Origin: Actinomadura harenae
GTDB taxonomy: Bacteria > Actinomycetota > Actinomycetes > Streptosporangiales > Streptosporangiaceae
Direction: 5' to 3'
Assembly: GCF_003696215.1 (NCBI RefSeq)
Contig: NZ_RFFG01000016.1
Span: 1 to 64,000, forward strand
DNA: 64,000 nucleotides
The notes beneath the pieces are model-generated. The model had not been told where the DNA came from, did not search any database, and saw only the letters and a list, made by a program, of their open reading frames with translations. A program made the translations under genes and the position numbers. Shown here piece by piece: positions 1 through 8,299 of the stretch. Within the stretch, counting starts at the first letter, position 1, and the number at the start of each line of letters is the position of its first letter.

Positions 1-97
1 GACGACGGAACTGCCGAACCGACAACCCCGTGAACGTCGGCACCCACACCTGGTCATCCGCACAGAACACCCGCTCCACACCAAGATCATCGCGCAC
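1..97 (-). CDS. IS5-family transposase, N-terminal fragment (partial at window edge)
   Basis: A minus-strand frame starts at GTG (97) just after an in-frame stop and stays open to the window edge, giving 32 residues. It contains DDQVWVPTFTGLSVRQFRR, which matches the N-terminal pattern (W-x-x-x-FTGLS-x-x-QF) of IS5-type transposases of actinomycetes. The catalytic DDE residues would lie beyond the edge. Its position just inside the putative terminal repeat supports the call. Recognition is from memory of the family, not from a search. Confidence 0.55.
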   Translation of the reverse strand, partial: MRDDLGVERVFCADDQVWVPTFTGLSVRQFRR

Positions 98-123
98 AGC
101 ACCCGACCGTTACGGGACAACCC
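1..123 (-). mobile_element. End of an IS5-type insertion sequence (cut by window edge)
   Basis: Read on the minus strand, the block begins at 123 with GGGTTGTCCCGTAA, which resembles the terminal inverted repeat of actinomycete IS5-group elements, and runs directly into the transposase start. The four bases next to it (124-127, TTAG; CTAA on the other strand) fit the short YTAR-type target duplication usual for this group. Only one end is in the window, so the second repeat cannot be checked. Confidence 0.55.
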
Positions 124-177
124 TTAGGCGGCGCGGGCCGGAAGGGTATTGAACAAAGGCGACATAAACTCTGCCGT

Positions 178-921
178 GTGGGACGGGACGTTCGTGAGCT
201 GCGGAGTGCGTGGACCAGGTATCAGCGCCACACGTTTCACAGCCCGTCGCCAGTGCTCGCGCCATGGGTGGAGCATTACTGGGAGGCTCGCTGGGACTAC
301 GCCGAGCCCTACCGGCAGAAGATCGTGCCGTATCCGAGGGTGCACCTGTCGTTCGGCGGCGTCCGCGCGGACGTCAGCGGCGTGTGCAGCGGATACCAGA
401 TCAAGGTTCTCGAGGGCCACGACCACGTCTTCGGCGTCGCGTTCCGGCCGGGCGGCTTCCGCCCGTTCCTCAAGGCCTCCGTCTCGACGATCACCGACCG
501 TGTCGTTCCGGCGACCGAGGTGTTCGGCCCGGATCTGCCCACGGTGCTCGACGTGCCGTCCGTGGACGCGTTCCTGCTGAGACACCTGCCGGACGACGAC
601 TCCCGGGTGCGCCAGGCGACGGCCGCGGTCGAGCTGATCGCCGAGGACAAGACGGTGACCAGGGTCGAGCGCCTCGCCGACGAGCTGGGGCTGAGCGTGC
701 GGGGGCTGCAACGGCTGTTCGCGGAGTACGTCGGCATCGGGCCCAAGTGGGTGATCCGCCGCTACCGCCTGCACGAAGTGACCGCACGCATGGCCGCCGG
801 CGGGGCGATCGACTGGGCCGGGTTGGCGGCGGACCTCGGCTACGCCGACCAGGGCCACTTCGTCCGCGACTTCAAGAGCATGTTCGGCGAGCCACCGACG
901 TGGTACGCGCAGCGGTATTAG
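178..921 (+). CDS. AraC-family transcriptional regulator
   Basis: This 247-residue cytoplasmic DNA-binding protein has a double helix-turn-helix in its last ~85 residues: DELGLSVRGLQRLF (helix pair 1) and ADLGYADQGHFVRDFK (helix pair 2), the standard AraC signature. The N-terminal ~150 residues form a ligand-type domain like that of DUF6597-containing AraC proteins (PSPVLAPWVEHYW start, FRPGGFRPFL). The GTG at 178 is chosen because the protein then begins as related regulators do. The inferred IS end lies 54 bp upstream, so its native promoter may have been replaced. No target gene is obvious; the next intact gene is a HAD phosphatase. Confidence 0.85.
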   Translation: MGRDVRELRSAWTRYQRHTFHSPSPVLAPWVEHYWEARWDYAEPYRQKIVPYPRVHLSFGGVRADVSGVCSGYQIKVLEGHDHVFGVAFRPGGFRPFLKASVSTITDRVVPATEVFGPDLPTVLDVPSVDAFLLRHLPDDDSRVRQATAAVELIAEDKTVTRVERLADELGLSVRGLQRLFAEYVGIGPKWVIRRYRLHEVTARMAAGGAIDWAGLAADLGYADQGHFVRDFKSMFGEPPTWYAQRY

Positions 922-935
922 CGCTCGTCTCCGCC

Positions 936-1252
936 CTACCGGCGTAGCTCGGTGGCGAGCACTCGCCGGAGTGCTTCGACGATCTGCTCGCCGCTGAACC
1001 GCTCGGCAGCGATGGTCTCGGCCTGGTCCAGGGCGGAGGCCAGCGCGTCGTCCGGGGCCGTCCGCAGCATCGCCACGAGCCACCCCTCCAGGTCGTCCAC
1101 GGACTCGGGAAGCTCGAGCTGTTCCGGCGTGGGCACGAACACCCAGCGTGGCGCACCGCTCGGACGGCGCGCACCGCTTGGGTCTTCCTGCGGGACTGGC
1201 GGTAGAACCGAATACGATCGCCGATCGAGCTCTCCGGCAAGCCTGCTGCCAT
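936..1252 (-). pseudogene. Broken XRE-type regulator
   Basis: Reading from ATG at 1252, the first ~28 residues (MAAGLPESSIGDRIRFYRQ..RRKTQAV) are a typical start of an XRE helix-turn-helix regulator, but the helix-turn-helix itself is missing and the frame runs into nonsense. The remaining sensible protein, VFVPTPEQLELPE to a C-terminal LATELRR, lies in another minus-strand frame ending at 936. The break is near 1165. This is best explained by an internal deletion plus frameshift. The C-terminal part is not one I recognise, so two unrelated remnants joined by a deletion is also possible. Confidence 0.5.
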
Positions 1253-1286
1253 AGGACAAACCTAAGCCTCCGAAGGGACCTCCGAC

Positions 1287-1988
1287 ATGGCAAACCCGCC
1301 GCTCGTCCGTCTGGTCCTCTGGGACGTCGACCACACTCTGATGGAGACCGGCGGAGTCGGACGCAAGGTTTTCGCGGACGCTTTCGCCAATGCAACCGGA
1401 CGACCCATGGGGGCGATGGCCGAGGTCAGCGGACGCACCGAGCCTGATATCTTCCGCGAAACGGCCGAACTCCATGGCGTCCCGATCACCACCGAGTTGT
1501 TCGACACGTTCGCCACCCAGCTGGCCGAAGGATACCAGGATCAGATCGAGGAAATGCGGAAACGAGGCCGAGCCCTCCCCGGTGCTGCCGCAGCCTTGGC
1601 CGCCTTGGCGAAGGACACGACCATCGTGCAGTCGGTGCTCACCGGCAACATCCGCCCGGTCGCCGAAACAAAGCTGACAGCATTCGGGCTGGACGAACAC
1701 GTTGATTTCGAGGCTGGCGCATACGGCTCGGACGACGCCGTGCGGCCTCACCTAGTGAGAATCGCACAGCAACGCGCAGCAGCCCGATACGGCACAACCT
1801 TTGACTCGACCAACACCATCCTGATCGGAGACACCCCCAGCGACGTAACGACCGCCCGTCAAGGCGGTGCCCGGATCGTCGCCGTCGCCTCGGGCAGCAG
1901 CACCCCCGCAGAGCTGAGGTTCGCAGGAGCCGAGGTGGCCCTGACCGACCTCAGCAACTTGGACGGCCTCATCGCAGCACTTGCATGA
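1287..1988 (+). CDS. HAD-superfamily hydrolase
   Basis: This 233-residue protein has all four HAD motifs: DVDHT (nucleophile Asp13, acid Asp15), the motif II threonine in VLTGN, a lysine in AETKL, and GDTPSD as motif IV. It is therefore a probable soluble phosphomonoesterase of the phosphoglycolate-phosphatase-like branch, substrate unknown. Motif I has His where most members have Gly (DxDHT). A clear paralogue with the same DVDHT motif lies at 3752-4450 on the other strand, with an XRE/TPR regulator between them. ATG is preceded by a purine-rich stretch, so this start is chosen. Confidence 0.88.
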   Translation: MANPPLVRLVLWDVDHTLMETGGVGRKVFADAFANATGRPMGAMAEVSGRTEPDIFRETAELHGVPITTELFDTFATQLAEGYQDQIEEMRKRGRALPGAAAALAALAKDTTIVQSVLTGNIRPVAETKLTAFGLDEHVDFEAGAYGSDDAVRPHLVRIAQQRAAARYGTTFDSTNTILIGDTPSDVTTARQGGARIVAVASGSSTPAELRFAGAEVALTDLSNLDGLIAALA

Positions 1989-2172
1989 AGAGCCCAACAC
2001 GCCGCTGCCGATTCGGAAGCTGGGAGACGAGATCACGCGCCGAGAGGCCTTCAGCCTGGAACGTGGACACCCTGAGCTCTGGATCTCGAGGTCCGGGGCC
2101 GACGCCCTGCGCACCGGCCTCGACGCCGCATTTCGCCCACCTCAGTGTCCCCAGGGGTCAGCCACTGGCTGA
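1981..2172 (+). CDS. Possible small hypothetical protein
   Basis: A 63-codon frame starting at TTG overlaps the end of the HAD gene by 8 bases. It has strong G/C third positions (for example GGA CAC CCT GAG CTC TGG ATC) and reads as a plausible charged protein, but I recognise no family, see no ribosome binding site and no neighbour that explains it. It could be the tail of a decayed gene. Confidence 0.25.
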   Translation: MHEEPNTPLPIRKLGDEITRREAFSLERGHPELWISRSGADALRTGLDAAFRPPQCPQGSATG

Positions 2173-2483
2173 TCAGCGGACGTCCACGTAGTCGGCGGCG
2201 TTCCCGGGCAGGTCGAGAGCATCGCCGGTGAAGACCGCGTGCCAGGTGCCGTCTTGTTTGGCGGTGAAGGTTCGAGTGAAGGCGCCGTGGGCGTCGGTCC
2301 GGACGGTGGCCATGGCGACCCATTTCTTGGATCCGCAGGCTTGGAAGTAGACCTTCACGGTGCGTTTGGCGAGGGCCTTGGTGCCGAGTGCGAGAAGTGT
2401 TCCGTGGGTGGTGAGCCGGTGTCCCTTCCGCACAGGGTCGGGCTTGGCGGACGGTGCGCGCCCACATCCCGAATGAAACGCCA
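2173..2483 (-). pseudogene. C-terminal Ig-like domain fragment of a secreted protein
   Basis: The last ~85 residues of this minus-strand frame form one beta-rich domain: KRTVKVYFQACGSKKW, then AMATVRTDAHGAFTRTF, then DGTWHAVFTGDALDLPG and a terminal DYVDVR. Repeats of this kind occur at the C-terminus of secreted actinomycete proteins, where they act as wall or substrate-adhesion modules. There is no signal peptide and no natural N-terminus: upstream of about 2440 the sequence stops looking like this protein. I therefore call it the surviving 3' end of a larger secreted-protein gene. Confidence 0.5.
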
Positions 2484-2562
2484 TGTGCACACAGTGCGAT
2501 AGGCGGATACTGGGGGCGACTCTCGTCTCCCCCCTCAGGGAATCAGCGAATGGTGCACGCCG

Positions 2563-3765
2563 ATGACCCCGAACGATCGCCCAACTTGGGCTCGGCGACT
2601 TCAGGCCGAACGCGAGGCGCGCGCCTGGAGCAAGAAGGAGATGGCCAGGCAGCTCCAGGCAGCTGCTGGTCATCAGCACGGCGCAATCGACAGCCTCGCC
2701 CGGCAGATCCGCGAGTGGGAGAAAGGCCGCCACTTCCCTCGGGACTGGGCCAGCGCCTACGCGAGCGCGTTCGCCATCCCTGTGGAACAGCTCTTCGCTC
2801 CCGATCTGGACGACGTCTCCCCGTTGACCATGCTGCTGCAACGCCCAGCCATCACAAGCCCGACAACCACAGCACCACGCCTCGGCATCGACCACGTCGA
2901 GGCCCTGCTGGCACGCCTCTACCGGTTCGACGACGCGTTCGGCGGCAACGAACTGGTGAGCCTGATCGCCGACCAGGTCAACCACGCGACTGCGCTGCTG
3001 GCCGAACCCACCCTGCCGAGCGTTGAGCAGCGCCTTCACGCCGCCCTCGCCGGGCTCACACAGATGGCCGGATGGCTGTCGATCGACGCCAACCAGCACT
3101 CCGCTGCCAGTCGGCACCTCGCCGCCACGGTCTACGCCGCCCACGAAGCCGACGACACCGCGCTCGCAGCCCATGCCATGGGCTACATGAGCCTCCACGC
3201 CCTCTACCGCGACCAGCCGCGCCGAGCCCTGTCACTCGCTGATACGGCCGCCGCGCTGGCGAACGGGGCGGCGACACCTCGAACGCGGGCCGTCCTACAC
3301 ACGCGCGTCGCACGGGCCCATGCCCGCCTCGGTGAGGACGACGCATGCCGTCGTCAACTCGACCTGTCGCAGGCCGCCTACGCGGACAGGGAGGCCGACG
3401 GGGAGCCACATTGGACCACCTACGTCACCGACATCGAGGTCACCGCGCAGGCCGGCGCCTGCTACCTCGATCTACAGAGGCCGCGCGAGGCAATCACCAC
3501 GCTGACCAGCGCAGTTGAACTTGTTGAGTCCACGGCCCCAGACCATGTCCGCGACTTGGCCCACTACAAGACGCGACTCGCCACCGCCTATCTACTCGAT
3601 GGCGACCTGGAGGCCGCCGTCTCCACGGCTGTCGAAGCGAACAGCCTTGCTGTACAAATCGGTTCCGCGCGCGTTGGCGAACGGTTCCGTGAGCTGATCG
3701 ACAAGATGCGGCCATTCGACTCCCCGCTCGTGCAGCACCTGGTCGAGTCGATCAGCGCTGAGTAG
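2563..3765 (+). CDS. XRE-family regulator with TPR-like C-terminal region
   Basis: This 400-residue protein has an N-terminal helix-turn-helix (RRLQAEREARAWSKKEMARQL, then IREWEKGRHFP, residues ~10-60) followed by ~300 residues of helical pairs rich in Ala and Leu (for example RRALSLADTAAALANG, REAITTLTSAVELV), typical of TPR sensor domains in actinomycete XRE proteins. It probably binds DNA and senses a peptide or protein partner in the cytoplasm. It overlaps the HAD gene at 3752-4450 tail to tail by 14 bases and is flanked on the other side by a second HAD gene, which suggests it belongs functionally with these phosphatases. Confidence 0.85.
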   Translation: MTPNDRPTWARRLQAEREARAWSKKEMARQLQAAAGHQHGAIDSLARQIREWEKGRHFPRDWASAYASAFAIPVEQLFAPDLDDVSPLTMLLQRPAITSPTTTAPRLGIDHVEALLARLYRFDDAFGGNELVSLIADQVNHATALLAEPTLPSVEQRLHAALAGLTQMAGWLSIDANQHSAASRHLAATVYAAHEADDTALAAHAMGYMSLHALYRDQPRRALSLADTAAALANGAATPRTRAVLHTRVARAHARLGEDDACRRQLDLSQAAYADREADGEPHWTTYVTDIEVTAQAGACYLDLQRPREAITTLTSAVELVESTAPDHVRDLAHYKTRLATAYLLDGDLEAAVSTAVEANSLAVQIGSARVGERFRELIDKMRPFDSPLVQHLVESISAE

Positions 3766-4450
3766 CCCTCAGCACCGCCCGGACAACCGCGCCCGTGTCG
3801 GTGAGATCAGCGAGGACGATCTCCGCGCCCGCTGAGCGCAGCTCGTCGGAATCGCTGGCTCCCGTTGCCACAGCGACGACGCGCGCACCGCCCTCGTGCC
3901 CCGCGGTGACGTCCAGTGGCGTATCGCCGATCAGGACGGTGCTGTACTCATCGAAGGGCTGCTCGTACTTGGCCTCGGCTCGCTTCCTGGCCAACCTGAC
4001 CAGCGGAGGTCGCTCGGCATCGTCCAGCCCGTAGGCGCCGACGCTGAAGTCGACGAATTCGCCCAGGCAGAACGCAGCGAGCTTGCAGCGGGCGATCGGC
4101 TCCATGTTTCCGGTCAGCAGCGACTGGATGACGGGTTGGCGTGTGAGCGCTGCGAGCGCGGCTCGGGCACCGGGCAGTTCCTTGCCGCGTGCCGCGAGGT
4201 CCGCGCGACGGGCGTCGAACGCCCGTCCGAGGGCGGTGGCGAACCTGACGACCAGGTCTTCGGTCGGCTCGATGCCGTGAAGTCTCAAAGTTGCGGTGAT
4301 GATGGCTCGGTCGGTGCGGCCGGTCATGTCGGCGAGCTGCTGCATTGGCCGGCCGGTGACGTCCTCGAAGACTTCGGCGTAGATCTGGCCGCTCAAGTCT
4401 CCGATGCTGAGCAGGGTGTGGTCGACGTCCCAAAGCACCAGGGTTCGCAC
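3752..4450 (-). CDS. HAD-superfamily hydrolase (paralogue of 1287-1988)
   Basis: The 232-residue product begins at GTG with LVLWDVDHTL, giving nucleophile Asp8 and acid Asp10, followed by SLLTGN (motif II), a lysine in RCKLAAF and GDTPLD (motif IV). It aligns along its whole length with the HAD protein at 1287-1988, including DVDHT and a GGARVVAVATG segment near the end. Substrate is unknown; a small phosphorylated metabolite is expected for this cap type. It converges on and overlaps the XRE/TPR gene by 14 bases. The inverted pair of HAD genes around one regulator is probably an old duplication. Confidence 0.88.
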   Translation of the reverse strand: MRTLVLWDVDHTLLSIGDLSGQIYAEVFEDVTGRPMQQLADMTGRTDRAIITATLRLHGIEPTEDLVVRFATALGRAFDARRADLAARGKELPGARAALAALTRQPVIQSLLTGNMEPIARCKLAAFCLGEFVDFSVGAYGLDDAERPPLVRLARKRAEAKYEQPFDEYSTVLIGDTPLDVTAGHEGGARVVAVATGASDSDELRSAGAEIVLADLTDTGAVVRAVLRATQR

Positions 4451-4460
4451 CCCAGCGATC

Positions 4461-4870
4461 CTACGTGAGGCGTAGTCTCGGGAACTGCGTGCACCGGATG
4501 TTCCCGTCGCACCAGATCTCGTCCGGGTCCGCGAGCCGCTTGTCCTGGCCGGAGCCGCCGCCGGGGTTCACGCCCGCGCCGTAGAGCGAGACGAGAGCCG
4601 GTTCGGGAATTTGAAGCCTCTTCGGTGGCGAACCCGAGCAGGGGTGCCTCGTGGTGAGGGTGTCTGAGGGGGCGGGTTCAGGAACTGGAGTGCTGGTCGC
4701 GCAGGTCGGGGTGCTCGATCGTGCCCTCTCTCGGCGGCCTTCAGGCGGAGATTCCAGCGTACGAGGTTCTCCTTTCCTCCTCAGCGGTCAGAGTCGGCCG
4801 GGGTCGCCGGTCCGGGCGAATTCCATCACCACGTTCTTGAGCTGGGCGAGACAGTCGTCCTTGCCGGGGT
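4461..4870. other. Gene-free stretch with two coding-like remnants
   Basis: No intact gene is visible. On the minus strand, a frame ending with a stop at 4461-4463 reads SLYGAGVNPGGGSG..RLADPDEIWCDGNIRC, which looks like a real protein tail but has no start. A second minus-strand frame ending at 4788 reads LAQLKNVVMEFARTGDPGRL. Neither is recognised. Both suggest decayed genes between the HAD and sigma-factor genes. Confidence 0.35.
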
Positions 4871-5872
4871 TCAGCGGGGTGGGAGGGAGCGTGGGAGGCC
4901 GAAGGCGGGGAGCATGGTGTTCTCGAAGCGGGCCATGGCGCGGATGCGGGGGCCCGCGAGGGTGAGGACGAACAGGCCTGTGCCATGGCGTATGCCGGAT
5001 GCCGTGCGCAGGTAGATGCCGAACGCGGGCTGGCCGTTGGCCCGGGACGGGACGAGGTCGAAGCGGCGGCCGTTGGAGAAGACGTTGGCGCAGAAGCGAG
5101 CGACGACGTCCAGGCCCTCGTACTCCAGGGGCAGCGGCGGCATCGAGATGAACACGTCGTCGGTCAGGAGTCCGACCAGCGCGTCGACGTCGGCGGACTC
5201 GAAGGCGGTGACGAACTTCGCGACGATTGTGTCCTCGGTGGGCGAGCCTGGCGGTGGGGGCGGTTCATGGTCGGTGGACTGGTGTTCCCGAAGTCCCGCG
5301 CGTGCGCGCTTGAGGGCGCTCTTGACCGAGTCGACGGACGTGTCGAGCATGTCGGCGACCTGGGCGGCCGGGAAGTCCAGGACGTCTCGCAGGATGAGGA
5401 CGGCGAGCTGGCGGGGTGGCAGGAGCTGGAGGGCGGTCACGAAGGCCAGGGAGACGGCCTCGGCCTGTTCGGCGCGCGCTTCCGGGCCTGGCGGGCGGGC
5501 GATGGTGCCTTCGAGTAGGGCGTCCGGGTAGGGCTGGAGCCAGACGATCTCGCCGAGCCTCGTCGGTTCCGGGAGGTCGAAGGTGGGGAGGTCCGCGTGC
5601 TTGGCGGGACGACGGTTCGCCGCGCGGAGCGCGCTGAGGCAGGTGTTGGTGGCGATCCGGTAGAGCCAGGTGCGGAGCGAGGCGCGTCCGTCGAACCCGG
5701 CGAGGCCGCGCCAGGCGGACAGCAGGGTGTCCTGGAGGGCGTCCTCGGCGTCCTGGAAGGAACCGAGCATCCGGTAGCAGTGGACGAGGAGTTCGCGGTG
5801 GTGCGGTTCGGTCAGCGTTTGGAAGGCCTCGCCGTCCCCGCCTCGCGCCCTGCCGATCAGATCGGGTCTCAT
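4871..5872 (-). CDS. ECF sigma factor of the SigX5/SigG type (TIGR02960-like)
   Basis: This 333-residue protein has sigma region 2 (HCYRMLGSFQDAEDALQDTL, then DGRASLRTWLYRIATNTCLSAL, residues ~30-95), sigma region 4 (LPPRQLAVLILRDVLDFPAAQVADML..SVDSVKSALKRARAGL, ~150-200) and a SnoaL-like domain of ~120 residues at the C-terminus, which in this family modulates activity in place of an anti-sigma factor. ATG at 5872 is chosen over an upstream in-frame start because GGAGAGGAA lies just before it and the protein then starts like its relatives. No anti-sigma gene is adjacent. Its targets are not visible here. Confidence 0.88.
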   Translation of the reverse strand: MRPDLIGRARGGDGEAFQTLTEPHHRELLVHCYRMLGSFQDAEDALQDTLLSAWRGLAGFDGRASLRTWLYRIATNTCLSALRAANRRPAKHADLPTFDLPEPTRLGEIVWLQPYPDALLEGTIARPPGPEARAEQAEAVSLAFVTALQLLPPRQLAVLILRDVLDFPAAQVADMLDTSVDSVKSALKRARAGLREHQSTDHEPPPPPGSPTEDTIVAKFVTAFESADVDALVGLLTDDVFISMPPLPLEYEGLDVVARFCANVFSNGRRFDLVPSRANGQPAFGIYLRTASGIRHGTGLFVLTLAGPRIRAMARFENTMLPAFGLPRSLPPR

Positions 5873-5951
5873 CACGTTCAGGTTCCTCTCCCCTGCCGGT
5901 TCTCTGTCCACCTTGTATGGACGCCGTCCGAGGCGTGAAGGGGGCGGTGCG

Positions 5952-8186
5952 CTAAGGAATGGGGTCGTCGAACTGGTTCGGGGTGGATGGGGTCTGCTCG
6001 GTTCCGGCGACCGACACGATCAGGTCCAGGTCGCGCATGACCTCGGAGAACGCGACGGGCGGGACGTCCACGAGCGGTATCGGGGCGCCGCCGGATCCTG
6101 TTGGGGCGCCGTAGCGGCCGGGGGCGCGGCGTCCGCCGGTCAGGAAGCGGATCTCGCCGACGTGGACCTCCCCCATCCCGAAGAAGCCGCGGAAGTCGCA
6201 GCGCAGGGCGGCGATCAGGTCGCCGCCGGCGGCACGGGTCGCCTGGTAGGAGTCGTACTCGCCGTGCGTGAACCAGCCCCGTCCGGCCAGCAACTGGCCC
6301 GCGACCTTGCCGTCGACCGTCCGGCCCGCGAAGCGATGCGACACGTCGCCCGCTTCGCGTTCCTCCGGAGTGACGTAGTACAGCTCCCGGAACACCTGCT
6401 TGACCGGCTGCGTGAGGCGACGGCGCGCGATCTCCGCCTGCCAGTCGTCGAGTTCGCGTCGTTCGTGCAGGTCGAAGGGATGGACGGCGGTGACCGGGCC
6501 GCTCGTGTCGACCTGGTCGAGCAGGCCGATCGCGCCCGCTTCGTCCTGCCAGAGGAGGCCGGGCAGCATCGCGGCGCCGACGGGCAGCGACAGGAGCCGG
6601 GTCAGTTCGTCCGGCACGAGCGGGGCGGAGGTGGCGACGAGCCGCTCCAGCAGGCCGGTTCGCATGCGGCGCGCCTGGTCCTGGAGGAGCTTCTGAGATT
6701 CGCGTAGTTCCTTGTAGGCGGGGTCGGTGCGGACGGCGGACGGTACCGACTTCAGCGCCTTTCCTGCCCGGCTGACCGTCATCACCGGCTCGGCGCCCTC
6801 GAACCGCAAGGCGATCGAGTAGTCGCCGACCCGCGCTTCGGTGGTGGTGCCGGTGGCGATGCGGGCCTCGCAGTCCCATTCGAGGCGGCTCGCGTCCGGG
6901 AAACCGGCGACCTGCGCGAGGTGGTCGAGCGCGACCGAGACCGCGGCGGCGTGGCTGTGCCTGCGGTTCGGGCCGAGTTTGAGCCCCTTCTTCGCGGACT
7001 CGCGCAGCACCAGATAGCGGTCCAGGACGGTCTCGTCCGGGGCGAGCGGCAGCATGCCGAATGCGGCGAGGCCCTGCAGCGCGTTGTTCTTCACGCGTTT
7101 CAGCACCTGAGCGCGGTTCGAACCGGTGACCGCGGACGCCAGCTCGTTCGGGACGAGCCTCAGCAGGCGTCCGGCGGCGTCCTCGCCCGCCTCCTCGATC
7201 GCGGCGAGGAACGCGGCCCGGTCCTGCCGGACGACCTCGTCGGACGGCATCGCCTGGATCAGGTGGAACAGCGAGGTCGCCCCTTCGAGGCCGAACAACG
7301 GCAGGAGCGCGTCGGCGTCACCGGCGCGCAGCCGCCAGTCGAAGGCCCGGCGCCGATCCTCGTCGGGCAGGTCGCGCAGCAGGTCGAGCAGGGCGGCGCG
7401 TTCGGCGTCCGTCAGGTCCGCGACGCCGAGGTGGTCGGAGACGTGACGGTCGCCCTGCCAGCTCAGCGCCACCTGGACGAACCGCAGGCCGCGCGGGGCT
7501 GGTGCTTTGGGCAGGGCGTCCCAGCCGGTCGAGGGCGAGGCGTTGACGAGGCGCCAGGTCAGCTCGTCCACATGGTCACGGACGGCGTCCGCGCAGGGCA
7601 GTGGCGGTGGTCCCGCGATGGCCTTGCCGAGGTAGGGGTCGTTGGCGAAGGCCCGCTCGACCACGGCGTCGTCCATGGCGTCGTACAGGGTGTCCACGGC
7701 GTCGGACTGGTGGAGGGCGTTGAGGACCTGCGCCACGGTCTCCCTCCGCAGGGTGCCCAGCGGGCTGAGGACGAGCAGCCGCAGCAGGCGGACGTCGGCG
7801 GCGGCGACGGCGCGCTCGGCCAGCTCGTCGAGCTGGAGCCGGTGCCGGACGTCGACCCCGAGGTACGCGGCGAGCCGGGCCTTTCGGCGCGCCGACGGCC
7901 ATGGGGTGGTCAGGATGTCGGTGATGTCGTCCGGACGGCTCGCCGGGAAACCGACGTCGTACACCGCGTCGAGTTCCGTGAGGATGTCGCCGATGTGCGG
8001 CTCGAAGTTGCCGATCGTCAGGTCGTCGGCCCGCTTGATCTGGTCGAGGATCTCCTCGGCCAGGTCGCGCAGGGCCGGGCGGTCACCGGCGTTCGCCGCG
8101 GCCCACACCCGCTCCAGCCGCCGCCACAGCAGCTCGCGCTGTTCACCGACGGCGTCCGCGTAGAGGTCCGGAAGGGGACGTTCCAT
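5952..8186 (-). CDS. DUF4132 domain-containing protein
   Basis: The 744-residue protein is mostly alpha-helical repeats (residues 1-~450) and ends in a DUF4132-type region: QPVKQVFRELYYVTPEE followed by RFAGRTVDGKVAGQLLAGRGW and a beta-rich tail. DUF4132 proteins include E. coli MolR-like proteins; the biochemical role is not established. There is no signal peptide or membrane span, so it should be cytoplasmic. ATG at 8186 is preferred to an in-frame codon 30 bases upstream because MERPLPDLYAD resembles a natural start. It is transcribed away from the phosphatase at 8300. Further on lie a WD40/TPR protein and another ~750-residue helical protein. Confidence 0.8.
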   Translation of the reverse strand: MERPLPDLYADAVGEQRELLWRRLERVWAAANAGDRPALRDLAEEILDQIKRADDLTIGNFEPHIGDILTELDAVYDVGFPASRPDDITDILTTPWPSARRKARLAAYLGVDVRHRLQLDELAERAVAAADVRLLRLLVLSPLGTLRRETVAQVLNALHQSDAVDTLYDAMDDAVVERAFANDPYLGKAIAGPPPLPCADAVRDHVDELTWRLVNASPSTGWDALPKAPAPRGLRFVQVALSWQGDRHVSDHLGVADLTDAERAALLDLLRDLPDEDRRRAFDWRLRAGDADALLPLFGLEGATSLFHLIQAMPSDEVVRQDRAAFLAAIEEAGEDAAGRLLRLVPNELASAVTGSNRAQVLKRVKNNALQGLAAFGMLPLAPDETVLDRYLVLRESAKKGLKLGPNRRHSHAAAVSVALDHLAQVAGFPDASRLEWDCEARIATGTTTEARVGDYSIALRFEGAEPVMTVSRAGKALKSVPSAVRTDPAYKELRESQKLLQDQARRMRTGLLERLVATSAPLVPDELTRLLSLPVGAAMLPGLLWQDEAGAIGLLDQVDTSGPVTAVHPFDLHERRELDDWQAEIARRRLTQPVKQVFRELYYVTPEEREAGDVSHRFAGRTVDGKVAGQLLAGRGWFTHGEYDSYQATRAAGGDLIAALRCDFRGFFGMGEVHVGEIRFLTGGRRAPGRYGAPTGSGGAPIPLVDVPPVAFSEVMRDLDLIVSVAGTEQTPSTPNQFDDPIP

Positions 8187-8299
8187 GGCCGTCACCCTAG
8201 ACGCGCACGCGGACATTCCCGGTGATCCGCTGTGGAAGGTCCTCCCGGCGCCGGATATTCCTTTGCGTGCCGATTCGGCGCCTGCCTAGGCTCCCCCGG

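Noticed and set aside
124-1395. Long minus-strand open frame of ~420 codons
   Set aside because: It is the reverse-strand shadow of the AraC gene and its neighbours: Arg/Pro/Gly-rich, no motif, and third-position bias is on the other strand.
7105-7130. GGTTCGAACC-like sequence resembling a tRNA T-arm
   Set aside because: It lies inside the DUF4132 coding region and no cloverleaf can be drawn around it.
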